From contig JAENYU010000007.1 of the NCBI GenBank assembly GCA_016841625.1, positions 1-64,000 on the forward strand: DNA of 64,000 nt, given 5' to 3'. The notes below the pieces were generated by a model. It saw only the letters and a program-made list of their open reading frames with translations. It did not search any database and had not been told where the DNA came from. The stretch is from Methanobacteriota archaeon. Lineage in GTDB: Archaea; Halobacteriota; Methanosarcinia; Methanosarcinales; Methanosarcinaceae. The stretch's first letter is position 1. Each line of letters starts with the position of its first letter. This document shows positions 54,026 to 63,459 of this stretch, piece after piece. Both the position numbers and the translations under genes were made by a program.

Positions 54026-54228
54026 AAGGGGCGCTGCTAGTGAAAGTTAAGTGAGTGACCGGCGCGGGCAGTGTGAGAGCAGGTATGAGAGCAGAGAGCA
54101 AAGGCAAAACCTTCCTGACACACCTTTCTCAAGATGAGCCTGCCGGCACGTAAGAAAGTGAAACTACTGACGCAAAGCACGGGTCAGCATGGACCGATTT
54201 GCAAAAAGCAGGAACAGGGGAAAAGAAC

Positions 54229-55422
54229 ATGCATATCAACCTTGAAGCCTTCAATGCCCGGGCGGGTTTCCGCGGGATTATTGTCGTCTCCCTGGCGCTC
54301 TTGATGGTATCGGCATTTGGCCAGCCCGGCACGGTCCTTGCGATCAGTGCAATTTTTGTTTCACTGGCTGATAATCCCGGCCCTTATACGGCAAGGTTCA
54401 AGCGGATAGGAGAATTCACGCTGCTCGGAGCCAGCGTCACACTGCTTGCCTGGGTGTTCGGAGGGGGCATGTGGGCGGTGGTGATCTCAACTTTACTCAT
54501 CACTTTTACCTGCGGGATGGCGCTCAGCTACGGCTCGATGATAGCGATACCTGCGGTATTACTGAACCTGTGGTATGTCACTGCGATTCCCATGGTTGAT
54601 CCGATTGAACTCTGGCAGGCCGTGTTCGGGTTTATCGGAGGGGGGCTCCTGGTCGCAATAGTAGCCACCCTGAATACGGTAATTTACTCTCTCTGGCAAA
54701 AGGGGGAGGAAGAAGAGGGAAAGGCCGAACCGGACCTTGAGGCATCAAGCGAAGAAGCAGTAGAAGAAGCTACGGAAGAAGCAGAAGAGGAAATGTCCGG
54801 GACAGCAGCAGAGGAAGCAAACGAAAAAGCCGGGGAAACAGTCAGGACAGAAACCGGTACAGAAACCGAAGGAACAGAAGAGGAAAAAACAGGCGGTGCC
54901 AGAAAAGCCGACCTGCGGGCAAACCTTAGATGGACATCCCCGGTATTCCAGTTTTCAACGGTCAAGTCCCTCGCTGGCGGGCTTTCGACCCTTGCGGGAT
55001 GGCTGATCGTTAGCGGCCACCCTTTCTGGGCTGCATATGCCCCCCTTGCGATCATAAAGCCTGACGTGCACCAGACGACGGTTAGCGGCGTGGAGCGGAT
55101 AGCCGGAACTGTCATTGGCGGCCTTTTAGGGGTCCTGCTGGTCACAAGCATCGAAAACCCGGCAGTGCTGCAGCTACTCTTCATTGCATCCGTTTTCTTT
55201 ATGCTCGCCACCCTCAAGGTCAGCTATACGATATTTATCTCGTTCGTGACCCTGATGCTCGTGATATCCGGGGGAGTGGGAGGAGAAAGTTTCAGCGACA
55301 CCGGAAAGGAACGGATCATTGCCACAGTTCTCGGGGTTTTAATAACCTTTGTTGTGATCATCATCCTGTCCCGCATGGTGCATAGAAAAGATAATCAGGA
55401 GCCGGTATTAGAGAACGTCTGA
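54229..55422 (+). CDS. FUSC family membrane protein
   Basis: 397 residues from the ATG at 54229 (AGGGGAAAA upstream; an in-frame ATG-like extension at 54199 lacks a site). Two hydrophobic bundles of about five helices each, the second with the FUSC-type block SGHPFWAAYAPLAIIKPD and VERIAGTVIGGLLGVLL. They are separated by a strongly acidic, Ala/Glu/Thr-rich linker (about 165-225). FUSC proteins export aromatic acids or similar compounds. First of a likely unit with the antiporter 45 nt downstream. Confidence 0.8.
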   Translation: MHINLEAFNARAGFRGIIVVSLALLMVSAFGQPGTVLAISAIFVSLADNPGPYTARFKRIGEFTLLGASVTLLAWVFGGGMWAVVISTLLITFTCGMALSYGSMIAIPAVLLNLWYVTAIPMVDPIELWQAVFGFIGGGLLVAIVATLNTVIYSLWQKGEEEEGKAEPDLEASSEEAVEEATEEAEEEMSGTAAEEANEKAGETVRTETGTETEGTEEEKTGGARKADLRANLRWTSPVFQFSTVKSLAGGLSTLAGWLIVSGHPFWAAYAPLAIIKPDVHQTTVSGVERIAGTVIGGLLGVLLVTSIENPAVLQLLFIASVFFMLATLKVSYTIFISFVTLMLVISGGVGGESFSDTGKERIIATVLGVLITFVVIIILSRMVHRKDNQEPVLENV

Positions 55423-55467
55423 AAGATACAGAGAATTTCTAAAAGAAACAGAGAAGCTCGTGATCAG

Positions 55468-56838
55468 ATGGTAGAAGAACTGATTGTTTTCCTTACTTCG
55501 TTTGCATCGGTGCTCTTCCTGTTCAGCCTTGTTTCCCGGCGGACCAGGAGTACGGTTATCACCGCCCCGATGGTCTTTCTCAGTGCGGGTTTGCTCTTCG
55601 GGCCTGCAGGTCTGGATCTCATAAGCGTCGAGTTTGAATCAAGCCCTGTCCTGCTGATCGCTGAGGTGGCACTGGTTTTCACCCTGTTTTCCGATGCTTC
55701 CCGCATCAACCTCCGTGCCCTGAAAGGAAGCGGTATTCTCCCTGCACGCATGCTGGGGCTCGGGCTTCCCCTGACCATCGTTGCCGGGACAGTTGCCGCT
55801 CTGGCTCTCTTTTCCGACATGACGTTTCTTGAAGCCGGCATTCTCGCCTGCCTCCTTGCCCCTACCGATGCGGCACTGGGAGACGCGATTGTTTCAAGTG
55901 AGAAAGTGCCCCTGCGGATCCGCCAGGCGCTCAACGTGGAAGCGGGCTTGAATGACGGGGCTGTGATTCCGGTCCTGACAGCCCTGGTAACCCTCAGCAT
56001 CGGGGAAGCCCAGGCGCATGCGCCGGGAAACTGGCTTATCTCCGCCGTGGTCCAGATAGGAGTTGCAGTGCTGGTAGGTGCATTTGTGGGGCTTGCCGGC
56101 GGGTGGCTGGTGTCCCGGGCGGAGAGCCGGAAGTGGATAGGAGACACCTATAAATGGATTGCCCTGATGGCAATTGCCTTCATCGCCTGGATCGTCACGG
56201 ACATCCTGGGAGCGTCCGGCTTTATTGCCGCATTTGTCGCAGGATTTTCAGCAGGGGCAGTGTACCGGAATGTCGTCGAGTCGCTCGTGGATTTCACCGA
56301 AGCCGAAGGGGAAATCCTGGGACACCTGGTCTTTTTCCTGCTTGGCATCCTCTCCTATCTCCTTATCCGGAATTTCAATCCAATCCTGCTTCTGTACGCG
56401 GTGTTGAGCCTGACCATCGTCCGCATGCTGCCGGTGGCAATCTCCCTTATCGGGACCCACCTGGAAGGGAGAACGGTCCTTTTCATGGGCTGGTTCGGGC
56501 CCCGCGGTCTTGCCTCCATCGTGCTGCTGCTCACCGTAATAGAGGATATGGGAAACACGCCGGGAATGAAAACCCTCGCCCTTGCTGTCATCACCACGGT
56601 CATCCTGAGCGTGTTTGCCCACGGGATTTCGGCAAACCCCGGAATTGCCCGCTACGCCAAACACGCCAAAAACCTCCAGGAAGAAGCCCCTGAAAATAAG
56701 CCGGTGGTGGAGCTTCCCAGCCGGGGGGATGCGGGCTTCCGGGGAAACAGCCAGCGGACCGGACAGAACCGGGCAGGGAACAGTGAACAGAAACAGGACG
56801 ATCACATCAACCCCCCGGAGACGTATGGTGACACCTGA
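55468..56838 (+). CDS. Cation/proton antiporter, CPA1 type
   Basis: 456 residues, about twelve membrane helices. Typical antiporter blocks: VITAPMVFLSAGLLFGPAGL, LLAPTDAALGDAIVSS (the substrate-binding TDAALG region) and LNVEAGLNDGAVIPVL (the ND pair), then FMGWFGPRGLASIVLLL. Likely exchanges Na+ or K+ for protons. Hydrophilic C-terminal tail. 45 nt downstream of the FUSC gene and 105 nt before the second BASS gene, all on one strand. Confidence 0.9.
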   Translation: MVEELIVFLTSFASVLFLFSLVSRRTRSTVITAPMVFLSAGLLFGPAGLDLISVEFESSPVLLIAEVALVFTLFSDASRINLRALKGSGILPARMLGLGLPLTIVAGTVAALALFSDMTFLEAGILACLLAPTDAALGDAIVSSEKVPLRIRQALNVEAGLNDGAVIPVLTALVTLSIGEAQAHAPGNWLISAVVQIGVAVLVGAFVGLAGGWLVSRAESRKWIGDTYKWIALMAIAFIAWIVTDILGASGFIAAFVAGFSAGAVYRNVVESLVDFTEAEGEILGHLVFFLLGILSYLLIRNFNPILLLYAVLSLTIVRMLPVAISLIGTHLEGRTVLFMGWFGPRGLASIVLLLTVIEDMGNTPGMKTLALAVITTVILSVFAHGISANPGIARYAKHAKNLQEEAPENKPVVELPSRGDAGFRGNSQRTGQNRAGNSEQKQDDHINPPETYGDT

Positions 56839-56943
56839 AGATTATGTGTAGGGAGAGGGATGAATCCGGGAGTCATATCTGAAAGAATTGGTTCGTAAAA
56901 GGAATTGGTTCGTAAAAGGAATAGATGTGCAGGAGGAATTGGC

Positions 56944-57862
56944 ATGCAGGAAGAGTTGTTTGGAATTGATATGTACTGGATTGCGATGGCTATTGGAACT
57001 TCCCTTATCGTATCCACGCTGATCACCCTGGGCCTGAACCTGTCGGTTTCCGAACTCAGGGATGCACGAAAGCTTCCCGTGGTGAGGGCTCTTTTGTTGA
57101 ACCTCATCATCATTCCCGCAGTCGCCGTGATTATCGTCCGGGGACTGAAGCTCGAACCGGAGGTCGCTCTCGGAATTCTTCTGATAGGGGTAGCCCCGAT
57201 CATGCCGCTTTTCACCCTGTTTACATCCTTTGCCAGGTCCCGTGTGCCGGGAGACCACGGCTCCATCCTCTATGCATCGCTCCTGATGGTCGTATCCATT
57301 CCCATGACCCTCGTACTCCTGCGGGTCAGCCGGCTTGTCCCGTCTATCCCGGACCTAAATCTAGTCCCCGTCCTCCTCTTTCTTGTGGGGTTCCAGACGG
57401 TCACCATCTTGATCGGTTTCGTCATCCGTGAAAAATTCACACACAGGGCAGCCATTGCCCGAAAAATCGCGATGGGATGCGCAATTGCAACCCTGCTGAC
57501 CTTCATCGTCCTGTCCCAGATCGTCTCGCGAAAACCGTTGGCCGACCTCTACGGATCAGGCGCCCTTATCGCTTCGGCCCTGCTTGTCGTGACCTCGCTC
57601 ATTCTCGGCTGGCTCCTGGGTGGCCCGGACCCGAACGTGAGAAAAAAATCTTGCCATGGGCACGAGCCTGCGCAATGTCGGACTCTCCCTCTTCTTTGCA
57701 TGGACCTTCTTCCCGCTTACACGCGCAGCAGAGACGGTGTCGGTATACGGCACATTCATGCTGTTGTTCAACATCCTGGTAGCATACATCTGGAGAAGGC
57801 AAGCCGGAAAGGATGAAGATTCGAAAACCCCGGCGTCAGGGAAATTTGGGGAAGAAGGTTGA
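56944..57862 (+). pseudogene. BASS family transporter with frameshift
   Basis: ATG at 56944 with GGAGG 7 nt upstream. The first frame encodes GIDMYWIAMAIGTSL and helices up to LLGGPDPNVRKK, then loses similarity. The conserved BASS motif continues in the next frame as LAMGTSLRNVGLSLFFAWTF and on to a normal end at 57862. One extra A in the run of seven at 57642-57648 explains it: with six A, the frame reads NVRKNLAMGTSLRN. Either a real frameshift mutation, programmed slippage, or a homopolymer sequencing error. Otherwise full length (about 305 residues). Confidence 0.82.
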
Positions 57863-57975
57863 GAGGGGAGTTAAAAGAGGGATTGGAAGAGGGGTTGAAA
57901 AGAGGGATTGGAAGAGGGGTTGAAAAGAGGGGTTGAAAGGAGGGGCTGGAAGAGGAGTTGAAAAGGAGTTGAATA
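57863..57975. repeat. Imperfect GAGGGGTTGAAAA repeat
   Basis: About seven units of AGAGG(G/A)(G/A)TTG(A/G)AA in the convergent spacer between the BASS and YwbE genes. Confidence 0.75.
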
Positions 57976-57992
57976 AGAGTTCACTTCCCGGC

Positions 57993-58190
57993 TCAGGAAT
58001 GAATTTCCTTAACCCTTCCGACCTGCCCGTCTTCTAACTGGACCTTTATTCCATGCGGATGAGATGAGGATTTGGTTAGAATTCTCTTTACGGTGCCCTG
58101 GGTTATTTTTCCTGTTCTCTGGTCCTGCTTTAAAACGATTCCCACTTTTAGGCCGGGTTTGATGTTTGATCTGCTGGTGCCACTGTTCAT
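57993..58190 (-). CDS. YwbE family protein
   Basis: 65 residues matching the small YwbE family: IKPGLKVGIVLKQDQRTGKI, TQGTVKRILTKSSSHPHGIK and QVGRVKEI, nearly the whole protein. Function unknown; found in archaea and Gram-positive bacteria. ATG start. Convergent with the preceding transporter genes. Confidence 0.9.
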   Translation of the reverse strand: MNSGTSRSNIKPGLKVGIVLKQDQRTGKITQGTVKRILTKSSSHPHGIKVQLEDGQVGRVKEIHS

Positions 58191-58308
58191 GGTGGAAGGT
58201 GAGTTTGGGATTATATAAGGATATACATTGGAAGAAAATTGAATTTATGAATCATAATTGAATTTTAAAATATGGCATAGTTCCGGAACTCCCGTGTGAA
58301 CATGAAGA

Positions 58309-58325
58309 CCAGCCCTTCGGGCTGG
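58309..58325. terminator. GC-rich hairpin
   Basis: CCAGCCC-TTC-GGGCTGG, perfect 7-bp stem. No T-run directly after; may be an RNA element upstream of the S-layer gene. Confidence 0.35.
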
Positions 58326-58405
58326 CACTAAATTCGGACTTTGCATGCGCTCAGGTCTGGAACAGCAGGGTTGATGTTCGGGATTCACCTCTGTGAACGC
58401 TGGTT

Positions 58406-58591
58406 TTGCTCCTCGTTTTCCCATCAAAGTATTATATTATAATTAATATATATTATCAATCAAATACAAAACTGGGGTCGGGTTTCTACAAAGCCGAAAA
58501 AAGAATAGATTTAATATCTGTGTTTGCGGTTTTGATGGTCGCGTTTTCAGGCTGTGTGGACGATAATACCCCTGTAATCCATTTAGGATAA
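58406..58591 (+). pseudogene. Lipoprotein signal fragment
   Basis: The end of this frame reads LISVFAVLMVAFSGCVDDNT, a clear lipobox, but stops nine residues later. No good start. Looks like the beginning of a lipoprotein gene cut short. Confidence 0.35.
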
Positions 58592-58731
58592 GGACGGAAT
58601 GAAATCCTCTTCTGGAATAGTCAAATGGACAGGTCTGATTTGGTGAAGAATGGTGAAATCCTTTAAGGGTTTGATCCCGACACTTCTTCTTACATACGAT
58701 ATATCTTAACAAACGTGGGGGGAACAATAAA

Positions 58732-60792
58732 ATGACGAGATTTGCAGCGGTATCACTGGCTGTTCTCATGCTTCTTACTGTATTTGCATCCGTAGCAAGT
58801 GCACAGGATGTACTTGAGGTCCGCAGTTCAGTGTTCAACGGCACTGATATCGACGATATTATTGATACATATGGCAACGGTACCATCCTTCCAATCGATG
58901 GTTCTAAATTTCCAATATTCTACTATGACATTGACGACAACATATCAACCGAGCTTGTTCTAATTGCTGATGTTCCGGGCACTGAAAACAACGTCATTGG
59001 AGAGGGAGGCCTCATTTACATAACCATGATTATGCCGGTTGGATACGAATACGAAAACCCGGCTGCTGGCTGGGACAACTACAGCATGATCGGTTTCGGC
59101 GCACAGATAGCCGTCCCACTCAAACCTGACAGAGCTGATAAACTTTCCAGGCTCGTCCTTGACAGTGATGATAAGTACACCCTCAGAACCGGGGAAACTC
59201 TTGAGCTCGGGCAGGGATACACTCTAGAGGCAAAGCAGGTTGATGTTAACGGGGAGAAAGTCTGGCTCCAGTTCAACAGGGACGGAGAATATGTAGACGA
59301 TGAAATTATCTCAGTCGCTACGGGAGGCAACAATACCAGCAAAACCTGGGACGTCGAACTCGATGATATCGAGGGCGAAGATGATGTTGTTGTCCTCAGA
59401 GTCCACGTCAACCAGGTCTTCCAGGGTGCGGTCGACAGCATTGCCCAGATTGAAGGTATCTGGCTCATTGACTACGCAAATTCAAGGACCATCGAGTCTG
59501 ATGACGAATTCGGCGAATTAAATGATGTTGCCATCCTGGGACCCGCCCTCAGGCTCACCAACGAGGACACCATAACCCTTACCAGGGACGGCACAGACCA
59601 GATTCTTGAAAACGTGTCCTTCAGGACAGCTGACACCGGTTCCGATGTGCTCAGGTTCCATCTCATTAAGGAAATCAAAGATCCAGGCATCCATGTGATA
59701 GGGGGAGCAGCCTCCTTCAGTGCAGATAACTTCACCTGGAATGCATCCAGCTTCGCAGGCTTCTTCTACGACCTCGATGACAATATCGAAACAGAATCCC
59801 TCAGTGTCTCCAACATTATTGACGGAAACGTGATTGATGAAGGAGGCCTCGTCTACGAGACAAGCATTGAGAATGTCGATTACGAGTACTTCAACGTAGA
59901 TGCAGGCTGGGACCAGTACCCTGTTATCGGTTTCTTTGCAGAAGAATACGTCCCGCTCAAGGAAGACAGCGCTGACAAACTCTCAAAGCTTGTCCTGGAC
60001 AGTGATGACAAGTACACCATCAAGACCGGTGAAATTATCGAGCTTGGCGAAGGCTATTCTATCGAAGCAAAGCAGGTCGACGTTGACGGTGAGAAAGTCT
60101 GGCTCGAATTCACCCGGGACGGTGAATTTGTAGATGACGAAATCATCTCGGTCACCACTGGCTCCAACACTACCAGTAGCACCTGGGACGTCGAACTCGA
60201 TGATATCGAGGACGAAGACGATGTTCTTGTCCTCAAGGTCCACGTCAACCAGGTCTTCCAGGGCGCAGTCGACAGCATTGCCCAGATCGAAGGTATCTGG
60301 CTCATTGACTATGCAAACGCAATGACCATCGAGTCTGATGACGAATTCGGTAAGCTCGACGATGTTTCAATCCAGGGAGATACCCTTAGCATCAGCAATG
60401 AAAATACCTTCACCCTGACCATGGGCTCTGAAGAAGAAATCGCTGAAGGCATGTTCTTCATGATCGGTGACACCCCTGTCGAGGAACTCAGGTACTTCCC
60501 ATTCGTTGTGAGGATTCTCGGGGAAGTAAACGAAACCACAGGGCTTCCTGAAGGGAATGAAACCGAAACAGGAGAGAACGAAACCCAGGCTGGCGAGAAC
60601 GTAACTGAAACTCCAGGCGAGAACGTAACTGAAGAACCAGCTGAAGAACCAGCTGAAGAAGAAACTGAAGAAGAAACTGCAGGCAACAACACCACTGGGG
60701 GAGAAGAAGGAGAAGGAACTCCTGGATTTGGAATTGTCCTTTGCCTTGTCGGACTCCTTGCAGTCGTCTACCTCATCAGGAGGAAGAGCTAA
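58732..60792 (+). CDS. S-layer protein with two duplication domains and PGF-CTERM
   Basis: 686 residues. Signal peptide to about residue 25 (VLMLLTVFASVASA). Two tandem Methanosarcina S-layer duplication domains (about 30-315 and 320-605), each with FYYDIDDNI/FFYDLDDNI, LDSDDKYTLRTGE/LDSDDKYTIKTGE and VFQGAVDSIAQIEGIWLIDY. Then a Thr/Glu/Asn-rich stalk with many N-glycosylation sequons and a C-terminal TPGFGIVLCLVGLLAVVYLI followed by RRKS, a PGF-CTERM signal for archaeosortase processing. This builds the cell envelope lattice. GTGGGGGGAAC precedes the ATG. Full length for the family. Confidence 0.95.
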   Translation: MTRFAAVSLAVLMLLTVFASVASAQDVLEVRSSVFNGTDIDDIIDTYGNGTILPIDGSKFPIFYYDIDDNISTELVLIADVPGTENNVIGEGGLIYITMIMPVGYEYENPAAGWDNYSMIGFGAQIAVPLKPDRADKLSRLVLDSDDKYTLRTGETLELGQGYTLEAKQVDVNGEKVWLQFNRDGEYVDDEIISVATGGNNTSKTWDVELDDIEGEDDVVVLRVHVNQVFQGAVDSIAQIEGIWLIDYANSRTIESDDEFGELNDVAILGPALRLTNEDTITLTRDGTDQILENVSFRTADTGSDVLRFHLIKEIKDPGIHVIGGAASFSADNFTWNASSFAGFFYDLDDNIETESLSVSNIIDGNVIDEGGLVYETSIENVDYEYFNVDAGWDQYPVIGFFAEEYVPLKEDSADKLSKLVLDSDDKYTIKTGEIIELGEGYSIEAKQVDVDGEKVWLEFTRDGEFVDDEIISVTTGSNTTSSTWDVELDDIEDEDDVLVLKVHVNQVFQGAVDSIAQIEGIWLIDYANAMTIESDDEFGKLDDVSIQGDTLSISNENTFTLTMGSEEEIAEGMFFMIGDTPVEELRYFPFVVRILGEVNETTGLPEGNETETGENETQAGENVTETPGENVTEEPAEEPAEEETEEETAGNNTTGGEEGEGTPGFGIVLCLVGLLAVVYLIRRKS

Positions 60793-60993
60793 ATTCTTTG
60801 AGTGAAGGGTTTTCCTTACCCCTTCTCTCTTTTAAATTATTCCTATTTCCGGCATTTTTGATCTTATGTTTGTTTTTATATGTGCTCAATTTTATATAAA
60901 CCGTGCTTTATATATAGCATTGCTAATGCTGCTAAACTGTTTTTCGAGTGCAGAGTTCCGGAAAAGGGGGAAAGGAGAAAATAGCCGCCGGAA

Positions 60994-61170
60994 ATGAAAA
61001 GATATTCCGTAGCTTATCCGGATAATCCCCGGACCGTCGTTGAAGAACGGGAAAACGGAGAGAGAGTAAACGGAGAACAGGCAGCAGCAGAAGAAGAAAG
61101 AGAAGAAAAAGAAGAGAGAGAAGAGAAGAGAAAAGAAAAGAAAAATTTCAATGGGGGAATAAATAAATGA
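60994..61170 (+). CDS. Small charged ORF coupled to the DUF6325-type gene
   Basis: 58 codons: MKRYSVAYPDNPRTVVEERE, then a long Glu/Lys/Arg tract, ending NFNGGINK. The TGA overlaps the next ATG as ATGA, a classical coupling. AAAGGAG lies 18 nt upstream, which is long. The purine tract (61050-61145) could also be a leader feature. No homologue recognised. The spacer upstream (60793-60993) has a T-rich termination zone after the S-layer gene. Confidence 0.4.
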   Translation: MKRYSVAYPDNPRTVVEERENGERVNGEQAAAEEEREEKEEREEKRKEKKNFNGGINK

Positions 61171-61724
61171 CCGAAGTAATGTATGGACCAATGCAGCTCT
61201 TAGTTATCGTATTCGATAATCCGGAATTCCACGGCCAGATCCGCCGTGAGCTTGAATCTGTCATGGAGAAAAAGATAATCCGGCTCATTGACCTGGTGTT
61301 CGTGTGGAAGGACGCGAAAGGAGATGTCACTGCTATGGAAGCCACACAGCTCGACGAAGCGGAGAGGATGCGTTTCGGCGCCGTCGTAGGTGGAATCATG
61401 GGGTTTGGAGCTGGCGGTGAAGCTGGAGCACGTGTAGGTATGGAAGCAGGAGCCCTTGCAGCTGCCCAGGAAAACTATGGGATCACCGATGAAGATATCC
61501 TGGAGATAACCGATGCAATCCCGGAAAATAGCGCTGCTGCCCTCCTCCTCATCGAGCACCTCTGGGCAAAGAGCCTTAAACAGGCAATCGGCAATGCAGG
61601 AGGAGTACTGGTCTCCCAGGGTATGATTACACCCGAGCTGCTCGCCCTGGTAGGAGTAGAACTGGCAGAAGCAGTTGAAGCCGCGGATAAGAAGGAGCGG
61701 GAGCCTGAAGCAGCAATAGCGTGA
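61167..61724 (+). CDS. DUF6325/DUF1269-type glycine-zipper protein
   Basis: 185 residues. N-terminal ferredoxin-like part (GPMQLLVIVFDNPEFHGQI, IIRLIDLVFVWKDAKGDV), a glycine/alanine-rich central segment (FGAVVGGIMGFGAGGEAG), and a C-terminal part with AIPENSAAALLLIEHLWA. This is the DUF6325 branch of the DUF1269-like superfamily; function unknown, associated with stress or envelope genes. GGGGGA precedes the ATG. Related to the genes at 51480 and 62766. Confidence 0.82.
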   Translation: MTEVMYGPMQLLVIVFDNPEFHGQIRRELESVMEKKIIRLIDLVFVWKDAKGDVTAMEATQLDEAERMRFGAVVGGIMGFGAGGEAGARVGMEAGALAAAQENYGITDEDILEITDAIPENSAAALLLIEHLWAKSLKQAIGNAGGVLVSQGMITPELLALVGVELAEAVEAADKKEREPEAAIA

Positions 61725-62753
61725 TGAAGCGGATAGGGGGAGGCAATCAACAGTAAATCCAACTTCAGTAAAGAGATTGCTCACCCTCTTTTCATTTCTT
61801 ACCAGTTGATGATGCTGGCAGTCACAAAAGTAACTGAGAGAGCGGCACCTTGATCCCGAACTTCGCGCCATAAAAAATATTACAATTTTTATAATGCTTA
61901 AACCATAAATGATAAGCACTATAAAAGCCCTGCACCCGAACTGGGCTACCTTGATCCCTGTATTAATTAATACCTGCAAACTTTTTTGATCTCTTTTCAT
62001 ATCAGGGTTCTTACCGGCTTCGAGCCGCCGGCTATAATAGTCATCGGAATGTCTAAAAAAATTATAATGGCCAAAAAAAGGTATCTGTATGACTAAAAAA
62101 GTTAGTTGAATGACTTTTTAGACACTGAGATTCTCTGAAAGGAAAGAACTGGCACTTTAAATGGTTCGGAATATTCCCTTTAGCAACCCAATAAAATAAA
62201 TAAATATGCATAAAATAATATACATAAAAATAACATTATATAAATCGAGATATTGAACTGCGAGCCCGGGGGCGGTCTCGCAGGTTCCTCGAAAATGGGA
62301 TGGGGTAACGATCTCAAAATTTATAGGGTACAAACCCTGCATGCCGTTTCTCTGCGTAATCAGACGGAAAACGGGGGAGTTCTTAGCCCCCTGGTCCGAA
62401 CCGGTTCAGAGGATACATATCGTATGGGGCAAGCCAGACTTTTTATTCCTGATTCCGGAAAACGTGAGCTTCGGTCAGATATCAGGCTCGGGAGGACTGT
62501 GTGCCGGGGGTATAAAGTACTCCATGAATGGCTCCAGGTTCTGAAGGACTCATGGTTTGAGCAAAGCATTCTGCTGCGGCATAATGCCTGCTAAGACGCC
62601 ATAAGATGAGGGAGCCGTGAAGAAAACATAGTTGCCCTGCCTTTGTCCAGATCAGCGAAAAACAGCGAATGTGGCAGTTTCGCCCCAATTGAAGAACTGG
62701 CGTAAAAAAAGCAGCAAAAAAATCTCTGGAAAAAAAAAGTTTCAGATAAAATA
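61725..62753. other. Long spacer
   Basis: About 1 kb between the two DUF1269-type genes. 62040-62110 has short repeats of GACTAAAAAA and GACTTTTTAG. 62250-62600 is GC-richer with overlapping short frames in two phases, as in decayed coding DNA, but no family is recognised. Nothing firm. Confidence 0.35.
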
Positions 62754-62758
62754 GGAGG
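62754..62758 (+). promoter_or_regulatory. Shine-Dalgarno core before the ATA start of the DUF1269 gene
   Basis: AGGAGGT (62753-62759); its GGAGG core ends 7 nt before ATA at 62766, where the conserved N-terminus begins. Confidence 0.65.
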
Positions 62759-62765
62759 TCTGAAT

Positions 62766-63278
62766 ATAGCAACTCTATCTGTTCTAAAATTTGACACCCC
62801 TGGCGGTGCACAACATACACTCGAAGTGATCGAGGACTTGAGCAAGAGACAACTGATCACCCTGCAGGACGCAGCCATCGTCTCCTGGCCTATGGGTAAA
62901 AAGAAGCCAAAAACAGAACAATTAAGCAGCATGACCGGGGTAGGCGCACTGAGCGGCGCATTCTGGGGCATGCTGTTCGGCATGATATTCCTGATTCCGA
63001 TTTTTGGCATGGTCGTCGGAGCCGCGATGGGGGCGCTGTCAGGTTCCTTTGCCGACGTGGGTATCAGTGATGATTTCATCAAGTCAGTCCGCAGCAAAGT
63101 GACTGAAGGCACCTCAGCCCTCTTTCTACTAACCAGCGATGCCGTGCAGGATAAGGTCGTCGATGCCCTGAAGGACATCAATTTCGAAATTATTGCTTCC
63201 AACCTGTCCGAGGCAGAAGAAGACAAGATGCGGGAGATGTTTGCCGAAGAAGAGGCAGAAGTGGCTCCGGCAGCTTAA
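62766..63278 (+). CDS. DUF1269 glycine-zipper protein (ATA start)
   Basis: 170 residues. The first canonical start in frame (GTG 62826) would cut off the conserved beta-strand and helix (ATLSVLKFDTPGGAQHTLEV) that open every DUF1269 protein. ATA at 62766, 7 nt after GGAGG, restores it. Further blocks: LITLQDAAIVSWPMGKKKPK, a hydrophobic glycine-rich hairpin (GALSGAFWGMLFGMIFLIPI), and DDFIKSVRSKVTEGTSALFL near the end. A stress-associated family of unknown function. Third member of this superfamily in the 51-63 kb stretch. Confidence 0.83.
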   Translation: MATLSVLKFDTPGGAQHTLEVIEDLSKRQLITLQDAAIVSWPMGKKKPKTEQLSSMTGVGALSGAFWGMLFGMIFLIPIFGMVVGAAMGALSGSFADVGISDDFIKSVRSKVTEGTSALFLLTSDAVQDKVVDALKDINFEIIASNLSEAEEDKMREMFAEEEAEVAPAA

Positions 63279-63459
63279 ATCCTTACCTGAAAACCGTTTC
63301 TCCGGGAATACCTGCATTCTCGGAAGTTGGTCCTAAGGCAAAAAAGAACCGATTCTTGTATAAATTAAATGACGGGGAAAGGAGCAAAAAGTCAGTTCCT
63401 TTCCCCATTTTTATTTTCATGTTTTTTCCAGAAAATTCCAGCAATTAATCGGAGGATAA

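Larger units (their letters stand above)
58191..58731. other. Divergent spacer before the S-layer gene
   Basis: Holds a strong hairpin at 58309, a lipoprotein-like fragment near 58500, and AT-rich promoter-like DNA at 58430-58460. The S-layer gene has GTGGGGGGAAC before its ATG. Confidence 0.4.

Noticed and set aside
53637-54054. Alternative-frame ORFs inside the DUF1254/1214 gene
   Set aside because: Arg/Pro-rich shadows caused by high GC content.
62253-62594. 113-codon frame in the long spacer
   Set aside because: Overlapping frames in two phases, no start signal and no family recognised; may be decayed coding DNA.
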